64,000 bases of DNA from Cylicocyclus nassatus (lineage: Eukaryota; Nematoda; Chromadorea; Rhabditida; Strongylidae). The stretch covers positions 55,596,302-55,660,301 of the forward strand of contig CATQJL010000223.1 in the NCBI GenBank assembly GCA_958299035.1. The letters are read 5' to 3'. The notes under the pieces were generated by a model. The model did no database searches, was not told the origin of the DNA, and saw only the letters and a list, made by a program, of their open reading frames with translations. Position numbers and translations under genes: made by a program. Numbering within the stretch: position 1 is the first letter of the stretch; each line of letters begins with the position of its first letter. This document shows, piece after piece, positions 56,275-64,000 of this stretch.

Positions 56275-57414
56275 CTGATAAGAATATGAAGTAATAGTCA
56301 AGTGCAATCTCTTTCCAATCTCTTTCTTGGCCAGATTGAATATGATATCGCAAACACTTCTGTGCCAATCAACGAAATCCTAAAGAAAGCAACGCTATGT
56401 AGCTTAAACATCTGAGATGCGTGGGTGAGCTAACTTTAGGTCCATGGTGGGAAGATCTTCAATATTGGGGCTGTTTCTTACATAGACTGCGATATGTTTG
56501 TCGTCGTTTGCCTGCAGTATTTGCAGGATTGAGAGAAACAGTCTCAAATCTTATGCTCATCGTGAAAACATACCTTTATAGATGCATGTAAAAGCCGTCG
56601 TAAGCATAATAGCATAAACTCCCCGTAGAAGAAAAAATCGAAAGCTCGATGTCTAGCAAAAGACGAAAATCCAAAAAGACTGTCTTAAACGCAGGATATT
56701 GCCTTGAGAACTCCAAAGAAAGCAAAAGCAACTATCTTACCTCGATAGAGATGATCTCCCGAAAAAATTGAATAAACTCCACTTGATAGCCATCGTACTG
56801 AGACCTTGACAACATAGTATTGATATGGGCATCACCTATAAACATTAGTATTTTAGCAAACTGAAAAATAGGTCCAAAACAAAACAAAACGCTAATTCCT
56901 AGTAAATCGGGAAATTAGATGATTTTGCATAAATTCCTTTCTGCTATTCCCTGAGATCAAATCACATGTCGTCGCCAAACTCTAAAACAATAACACAGCC
57001 CAGGCAGACTCACGGATTATCTGGAACTTTCAGTCCCGTGTAGAGATTTTCCACGCTGGAACATTTACTCAACAATTGAAACCCATACACCGAATGAGCT
57101 TCCGCAGTTATCGACAGCGAATGCTTCGGAAAGTTTGATTTCTGAAGAAATATAAGCTTGAAATAAGAGTTCAAACTTGTATGAGTTAGGTTGACGAGTA
57201 AAGGATACTGAGTCGCACTGACGACAGCAAGAAGATGTACACCATATCCCTTGCTGGACTCCAGTGCAACTTGGTATCCTTTGCTTGTGAGATATAAGAA
57301 ACTTACTCACCAAGAGAAGATCCATATCAACATTGTGCCACACAAGCTCTTCCAAATTCCTCTAAATTCCTTTCTGCTATTCCCTGAGATCAAATCACAT
57401 GTCGTCGCCAAACT
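56275..57414 (-). CDS. Unrecognised minus-strand gene, exons with splice sites, possibly decayed
   Basis: Minus-strand exons: 57283-57014 (GYQVALESSKGYGVHLLAVV ... ENLYTGLKVPDNP), 56835-56741 (GDAHINTMLSRSQYDGYQVE ...) and 56379-56275 (DFVDWHRSVCDIIFNLAKKE ... TSYSYQ). The last two join in phase 0 and have good GT/AG borders (TTTATAG, GTAAGA, TTTAG, GTGAGG). The first ends in phase 2 while the next needs phase 1, so an exon is missing or the gene is damaged. A further segment at 57414-57311 would join in frame only through a 27-nt interval, too short for a normal intron. It lies within an exact 91-bp duplication. I do not recognise the family. Confidence 0.45.
56930..57020. repeat. Exact 91-bp direct duplication, copy 1
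   Basis: Identical to 57363-57453, from TAAATTCCTTTCTGCTATTC to CTCACGGATTAT. It includes a putative splice donor and the following intron and exon start of the minus-strand gene. Confidence 0.95.
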
Positions 57415-57453
57415 CTAAAACAATAACACAGCCCAGGCAGACTCACGGATTAT
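57363..57453. repeat. Exact 91-bp direct duplication, copy 2
   Basis: Identical to 56930-57020, 433 bp apart. Zero mismatches implies a very recent event, gene conversion, or an assembly artefact. Confidence 0.95.
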
Positions 57454-57466
57454 GTCAGTTGCAATG

Positions 57467-57562
57467 AAATGATATTTAGGGTGAGCAAAGGATACTGCAG
57501 TGGACATTGCCGGATTCGGCAATGTCCACTGCAGTATCCTTTGCTCACCCTAAATATCATTT
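57467..57562. repeat. 96-bp near-perfect palindrome
   Basis: AAATGATATTTAGGGTGAGC is mirrored at the right end; the core reads GCCGGATTCGGC. It begins 13 bp after the second 91-bp duplicate. Confidence 0.9.
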
Positions 57563-59560
57563 CTGATCTCATGTACTTAGGGAATGAACGAAAGCGGTAC
57601 CGTAATTTCCCCAAGATCTGATTTGGTAACTTTATCTTGAGCATGGAACACTTAGTTTTGGCCTTCACCCCACCTCCATTTACCCCTTAAAAAAGCACTA
57701 AGTGACACAGCGCACAATACGAACGCTGTGCTAGAATTCTGGAACTCAAAGATCAGTATAAACCCGGCCTCCTGGTAGGGGTCACAGCCTTAGACCCCGG
57801 ACAGACTTCATGCGACTCAATCGTCGCGATCCAATCGCCAAGATTTCCATTCATTTTCATTTCACATTCAAAAATTTCGGGCTGGAAAAGTATCACAACC
57901 GAATGCATGTTGATCGGCATGGAATGATGTTATAACAGTTGTCTCGTCGCGGTTCAGTCGCGACGATCAGATCGCGTGAATTCTGCCCGGGGCCTTACAA
58001 GGCCTCAATGCAGCACACTGTCGCCTCCATAAATTTCGAAGCAACGGGCTGACAGAAAAAAAACTTCATATAAGCGATAAGAAAATAAAACGAAAAGTAG
58101 CGAAAACAAGTAACAGTAGTATTAGAAAAGCGTAACGATTACTGTGGGTACATAGCCGAACTTAAAAACTGCTGAGAAAACTTTGGTCGAATTTGCGGTT
58201 TTGTAAGGGTTGTCTGCGAACGTGGCGCTAGGCACGAGCTATTCGCGACGATTAGGAGAATGTTGTTAGCTTCTTGACTAAGAAGTGAAGGAGGTCGTCT
58301 CAACAAGAGTGTCGCAGGTTGAGCGCCGCGCAGTCGCCGCGACTCGCCCGTGCTTTGTGCCGTTCGCAGACGACCTTTACAAAAGCCCGGCGAGGTCGAG
58401 CGAGCCGGCTGCGGATGACCAGATGGAGCTGCCACATTCTTGAGATAGGCTATATCTCAAGATCGAAAACAGTGTAATTAGAAAGTGCATTATGCAGACG
58501 ACCAGATATCGAAACATGTGAATTATGGAACAAAAAACAACGCACCTGCATTAAGCTTGTGAGAAATGGGTGTGCAGAAAGAGACGAAAAATTGCAAAGA
58601 ACATTGGCTCCGTGTTTTCAACAGTAGAATCATTGCCAAGATGAGCCTAAACGGCACCGATGGAATAACATAGCTGCAGATAGACGCTAATTGACAATGA
58701 GACTATAATAAAGAATACTCACTTAAGACCACACCTGTGCTAGCGCGGGTAGATTTCCAACCAACCAAACATGTGCCAGCAGAGTCCATTTGGGGCGCGG
58801 AGTATAGGGAGAGAAGATATCCATGAAAAAAAAAACTCTGGAACACATCATATGCGCATATTCATCAAATAGAACTCCGAAAGGTGAGTCCGAAGAGAAC
58901 GGAAAAACTAAAGCCATCGTTTTTGCGAAAGATTTTGGAAGGTAACAGCACAGTAGAAATGTAGAATATTTTGAAATCAAAATCAATCGAAGGAGGAAAA
59001 GTCTCTTTGTGACAGCGCGTACACGCAGCGCAGACCACTAAGGTAGGTGCCATTTATCTGCTTCAACCGGTTTGTTTGTTTCGCCATTCACTTTTGGTCA
59101 GAACACTGAATTGACCAACAGCGAAAGGGGTGAAATAGATGAATCGTTTGAACCAGCTAAGTGTAGCAGCAATGTTCCAAGAAAAAAGAATAAGGCATTG
59201 AATACTTTTGTACTAAAAAAACCCGATTCTTGACCAACTTCTTCTCCAGGTAAAAGAGCTCGTGTAAAAAAAAATTAGCATGCAAATTCAAGAAAGAACA
59301 ATCATGCCAAAACAACTGAGAATCAGATATAATGCCGCTATCGACAACCGCACGGAAAACAATGGAAAAGCTCAAAAAACCAACCTAGAAGGCAATTCCA
59401 AAAATTTACTAATCTTTATCTCCCGCTTTCTCTTCATCCCATCAGCCTCTTCTTCGCCTTCCTCATTTTCATGTCGAATTTGTTCCGAACATGATAGTTG
59501 TAGGATTGCAATCGCCTTTCATCTGTGATATTCAACTCTGAAAAGAAAACCTATATAGGT
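57563..59560. other. No gene recognised
   Basis: Minus-strand frames at 58139-58435 and 58723-59053 show no domain and no joined exon set. Confidence 0.35.
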
Positions 59561-59564
59561 GATT

Positions 59565-60676
59565 GACGACGTACGGTATATGCCCAACTTCCATCGGCTG
59601 CGAGATAACGTGCTCCAAACAAACAGAGCCCCAAATCTTGTTTAAAGACCTTATTATCAGCGGTGTTTTCTTCAAACACACTACCATAAAGAAACTATAG
59701 AAATTCTTACTAGTTACAGTGTTACTTTTCCCTATCAACTTCAAAATCGCTTAGCCAAAGTCATATGGATTAAGGTCATTTTTCCTGGCGATTCCGATAT
59801 TGTATCATTATAATGATATCGACTTTGGTATCTAGCTCATTTCTACACACTTGCGCTAGGTGTACAGTCTAGATTCAAGAATAGTGCAGCAGGGAAGTTG
59901 ACTTTGTGATTTACTTGGATACGTCTTGATGAATGCCTTGTGTGATCATGTTCTTAGGAAACCTACTGCGAAAAATGTTTCGATCATTCCAAGAATGACA
60001 TTGCGGACCGCACAGAAAATCTTTGGGGAGAACAAAAAGTCAAAGAAGCACATGGTTACTGAACTGAAAGGCATGCTTCAGCTGATTCATATCTCGAAAC
60101 AAATAATATGGATCAAATTCATATCTCGAAACAAATAATACAATTTTGGGGCAGAAACGTTTCTCCTCGAAATACCACAAACGGTGGGGAAACACCCTCT
60201 GCTGAAGATATTGGGAACGACAAAAATCAAGAATAGTGAACGAAACCGTTTGTTTTGGAATTAACACACATCAACACCGGCTAAATTTTTTGGGCAAATC
60301 CGTGACTTCGGCTTTGCTCATGCTTTATCTGAGTGAGAAGAAGAAGATAATAGAAAAGAGGGAATTAATGAAAAGATACGTCTATGTGACTACCTTACGT
60401 AACTATGCAAGAAAGGAATTCGCAATTAGTTCACCTTGATTCCGCATAAAAAATAGCCCCAGTGATATAAGAGTCAACTAAAAAAAGGAATTTTGAAGTT
60501 TCTAGACAGAAGAGAGATGCTGCACCGGGAAAAAATTTGATATTTCACTCTTGATAGTGTGTTTGAAGAAAATACGTCGAAAATAAGGTCTTTAAACAAG
60601 ATTAGGGCCCTGTTTGTTTGTAGCACGTTATCTCGCAGCCGATGGAAGTTGGGCATATACCGTACGTCGTGATTGA
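59565..60676. mobile_element. Inverted-repeat element of about 1.1 kb
   Basis: Arms of about 120 bp: GACGTACGGTATATGCCCAA ... GTTTAAAGACCTTATT at 59565-59683 and its reverse complement at 60555-60676. The interior has a small 33-bp tandem duplication (ATATCTCGAAACAAATAATA at about 60090 and 60122) and a Lys-rich frame (59926-60138) without a known domain. Target duplication not identified. Confidence 0.65.
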
Positions 60677-60679
60677 CTT

Positions 60680-62786
60680 TTGGGTTTTGAAAGGAATTCG
60701 CAATAAAAAAAACAAAGTGTTGAATAGTTGGGAACCGTTCTAATGGAAGATTTAAAAAACAGAAAACAGAATCTCCTGCAAAATGGAGTGCAAAACCAAA
60801 GTCATAAAATGGAGGAAATAATAGCAGCTCGGGTTCAGATACTGACCAGATAGATGTGACACAAAATCCGCTTCAACCTTTCAAAAAGTATCTAGTTCTC
60901 ATCAAGACCAGACACCACCTAACGGCCCTATGTCAGGAGATTGCACATTTAAGCGATGAGCACCCGAAAATTGCGGGAGACGGTCAAGAGGCGCGATTTT
61001 CCGGCTACCACCAATTCAAGACTTTACTTTAGTACTACGCAAGTCTGCAAAAATATCAAATGAAGTGCATTAACTTGCCATCTATCTACGGTTAACATTT
61101 GCTGAACTTAGGGGCTTTTGTTGAAAAGTGGACCGAAATTTCACGGATTTGTTTTTGAACATTTTTATGGGTTTTTGACCTTCAAAATTACTGTTTTGAA
61201 AATTCCGAGGTAGCGAGACTGAGGAACTCATGAAACTATCTAACATATCTCCTTCTAAAATTTGAACACTTTTAGAATGTTGTAAAACACTTATTATTCG
61301 CTATTTGATGTCCATCTGGCAATTAAAATCGCGCCTCTTGACATGCACCCGGAAATTGCGATCAAGCAGAATTATGACAGCCGGAATAAGATACGGATGT
61401 CACGTCAAAAAAATTTCTAATCATTTCAGGCAAAAATTATGCTAGTTTCGATAACAGGTGTATTAAGAACAAAATGAAACAGTGAAAGGGAGCGAAAAAA
61501 AAAAGCCAAAAACGACGAATCCGCACAAGCACAGCGAGGGAAAATGTGTGCAGTTTTTCGTTGAGTTCTTCTGCATTGTTAGGCAAATTATGATGTTTTG
61601 TAAGTTACTCAGGAGCAACTTACGAGAAGTTTCTCTGCGCATCATCATTAGCACACTATTTTCATCAAATGGTAGTCTAACTGAATGTGAACTGACTGAA
61701 GTAAGGTAGACTACCTCGTCAGGTAGACGGACGCTCAGCTGAAATCTCATTTAGCATTCTTACAACATGGAAAGCTGGTGATAGGCAGTCTACCTTACCG
61801 AACCTCGGATGAGGGCTTCAGTTCAGTTCACCTGAACTGAACTAGCTTTACTACGGGCCATTTACTTTCATCAGTGGAGGGATGTCTTTTTTATCCCAGT
61901 CGTGCTTAGCACAGGAATTGGGACTCACAGAATACTTGAAGGGAAATATGAAAGTCGCCAGGTCAAGAAATGGTATAGAACCATTAGAGGAATCCCATTG
62001 TGCCAGAGAAATACTTACGAAAATTACAGGGATTGTATCGACCAAGACCGTCAGCCGAGATCATCCGGCATACGAAATTTGCGAGAAATTTCTCGTGTGA
62101 TGATCTGATCATTTTGACACCCACATTTTGATTACTTTTCCTGGTTTCGTTATTGTTGTTGACTTCTTCATTGGATTTGTTCGTTTTCTTGCATGCCCGG
62201 ATCGATACTCTCCGCAATCTCCAGTTGGCCAGCCGCTGATCTACGATTTTGCGATATTGCGCGGGATATTTGGTAGTGCTATTTCATAATCTTTATCAAT
62301 CCCTGTGAATGCTATAAAAGCGAGCCGCCACGGCTACCCTCTGCTCTATTTTCTGTGTTTTTTGTATGATAAAGAGTTTGGTTCGAGCGTCTTTGCTCCC
62401 CCTGCTATCTGGCCCACGCTACGTGGTGGTAAGCGTGCTGCACTCGATAATCAACACATGGTTGAAGAAGTCCTTCAGTCCTCCAATACTACGGGGATCT
62501 CGTACAGCCTCGAACCAACTCACGCCGCATAGAGAGATCGCTTCGCGAAAAATTCGCGCAAATCGTGATTCCTGATCCATACCCAGTAGTGGCAGGCCAA
62601 AGAACACAGTTCAGCTAAGTCATCGACAGACCAACAAAAGTGTGCCAACCAGTGATATACTGAAGGAACTTATAAAGTGTTCCAGGGATCACAACCTCCA
62701 CTTCAAGGTAAAAACCGATAAGACGAAACAAGCACCCGCCACCAATTTAAATGCCACGATGAAAATTTTCTTGTGCCGGAGACGAG
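60680..62786. other. No gene recognised
   Basis: Short palindromic phrases near 61700-61850 (AAGGTAGACTACCT, GGTAGACTGCC on opposite strands; CAGTTCAGTTCACCTGAACT). No supported gene. Confidence 0.35.
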
Positions 62787-62792
62787 GTGATC

Positions 62793-62969
62793 ATGACTGA
62801 ACAAGTTTACGCGCGCAAACGTGAGATGATGCAGGAGGACGGAGAAGAATTACAAAAGCGGCAGCAGCGCGCAGTACACGTATCGTTGAAGCTCCTAAAC
62901 GATCGCAGGAGGGAGACGCAGCGCATCCTGGAGCGGCTCAAAGCAGGAAAGGTGATGGAGAAGCAGTAG
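62793..62969 (+). CDS. Possible short coiled-coil protein or terminal exon
   Basis: The frame starts MTEQVYARKREMMQEDGEEL and continues with many Arg, Glu, Lys and Leu residues to KAGKVMEKQ and a st­op (59 codons), which would form an amphipathic coiled coil. GC content is higher than around it. No splice partner or family was recognised, and it may be chance. Confidence 0.27.
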   Translation: MTEQVYARKREMMQEDGEELQKRQQRAVHVSLKLLNDRRRETQRILERLKAGKVMEKQ

Positions 62970-63435
62970 CGGGGCAGCCGGTGTAAACGAGGCCAACAAG
63001 TAGAAGATGAGGAAGAAGGCGAAGGAGACGAATGATGGAGAAGAATGATCACCAAGCAGGTCCACAGTGTCGAAAAACTCGACCGATATTTTCCGTTTTG
63101 ATAATCGATTTTTGATTGCCTTTCAAAGCCAAGTGCGCGGCTAACCCTTTCTTTGTACGGCTGCAGCTCCGCTAAGAAGCTAAGAAGCTCCACAGCCTGG
63201 CGACCTCCTCCTTTCGTTCTTGACTTTAGCGCTATTTTAGATACCTTGCTTCATCTTATTTGGTTGGGCCTTATATTGCTTCCAAACCTAGTGCCTTTAT
63301 TCGCTTTCAGTTCATTTAGACCAAAACTATCAAGTGTTTTATCACTTACGTCCTGCCACAATCAGAATCTCACCTTGAAATGGTAATATATTTCGCTTGC
63401 AATATCGTTTATAGAAATTTGTCTTTGTTAATAAA

Positions 63436-63540
63436 GGTTTAATTACCCAAGTTTGAGGTAACCACGTGCACAACTTTGTAACTCTGGAGACCCGCGTGGC
63501 AGTTGATATTTTGGCGGCATTGTCAAGTGGTATTCGACGA
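63436..63540 (+). ncRNA. Spliced-leader SL1 RNA gene
   Basis: The 22-nt leader (63436-63457) starts GGTTTAATTACCCAAG and ends GAG, identical to nematode SL1, and is followed immediately by the GTAA splice donor. A stem can form between CCACGTGC and the GCGTGG at about 63494, and GATATTTTGG at 63505-63514 resembles the Sm-binding site of SL RNAs. SL1 RNA donates the leader in trans to pre-mRNAs. The 3' end is estimated. It is a single copy here with no 5S rRNA beside it, so it may be an isolated or pseudogene copy. Confidence 0.77.
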
Positions 63541-63557
63541 TTATAGTACTGACTATA

Positions 63558-64000
63558 CAGGGTGTCCCAAAAAATGTAAGCACTGTTTGATTGTTAATAA
63601 CTTTCTTATTATGAGGTCTTTCGAGAAGCGGTAAGGCGCCATTTTTACAGGCTTCAACTTAGATTCACAGTATAGAGCGAATCACCGATCGCTCTTCACT
63701 ACTGTAGGATTACGGAGAAACTTGGAACATATGGTGCCACTGTGGAAAAAGCTGCCGTTTAAATTTTCAAAAAGATGTGAAAACTTGTGTAATAGGGGTT
63801 TTAGGGACGCTGAGTTCAATACTCAACTATTCTCAAGATTGCGAAGCTTTCTGACGGTGTAACTGCACTTTTTAGGAACATTGAGAAAATAGCCGCTACT
63901 GCTTACCTCGCATAACTCTCAGTGAAGCATCATAATAAGTTGGAAGCTTTACAGTTGGAATCAGCAAATCTAATCGGCCTAATGTAAAAGTTTTCCGGCT
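63558..64000. mobile_element. Mariner MITE, cut by the window end
   Basis: It begins CAGGGTGTCCCAAAAAATGT after a TA and matches the family at 38192 and 39598-39787 (GTTAATAACTT, TTACAGTATGGAGCGA-type words, CTGTAGGA(A/T)TACGG). The right end is beyond the window. Confidence 0.72.

Overview
This is eukaryotic DNA from a nematode, probably rhabditid and possibly a strongylid parasite. The clearest evidence is a spliced-leader SL1 RNA gene near the right end (63436 onward), with the SL1 exon, a GTAA donor and an Sm-like site. Supporting evidence is the host exons joined by very short introns (about 40-65 nt) with TTTCAG-type acceptors, RTE and BEL/Pao retrotransposon remnants, and many palindromic mariner repeats. 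The strongylid placement is inference from the repeat style only. There are no bacterial operons, CRISPR arrays or rRNA genes.

The window is gene-poor and dominated by mobile DNA. Left part (1-13 kb): a BEL/Pao pol fragment split by a hAT-type MITE, an LTR-like block, two mariner-like elements, and a 2.6 kb element bounded by TTCGAA-rich arrays that carries a 728 bp palindromic mariner MITE. At 13.3-13.9 kb is a coherent three-exon gene for a small single-pass membrane protein; a paralogue with the same exon sizes and phases lies at 43.6-44.1 kb. From 15.8 to 24.6 kb lies a PIF/Harbinger cluster: one two-gene element (Myb/SANT-like gene plus DDE transposase) and two non-autonomous relatives, all with GGTAGTAA termini and apparently 3-bp C(T/A)G target duplications.

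Middle part (25-41 kb): a candidate secreted-peptide gene (25.0 kb), a reversed partial copy of the TTCGAA element, a Helentron-like element with an internal minisatellite, a dead RTE LINE interrupted by a palindrome, three TTAA-flanked MITEs or hairpins, a TAA-flanked palindrome with a tRNA A-box-like loop, and a nested stack at 38.2-41.1 kb (mariner MITE containing a 10-bp-TSD foldback and a second mariner MITE).

Right part (41.5-64 kb): a Thr/Pro-rich mucin-like gene (five exons seen, 5' end missing), the membrane-protein paralogue, an unrecognised two-exon gene, a decayed COG8 (conserved oligomeric Golgi subunit 8) copy, a MULE transposase fragment, foldback repeats, a minus-strand gene with an exact 91-bp duplication, and the SL1 RNA gene beside another mariner MITE. 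Genes here do not form a pathway; what connects the features is serial insertion of inverted-repeat elements, many placed in order by their target-site duplications.
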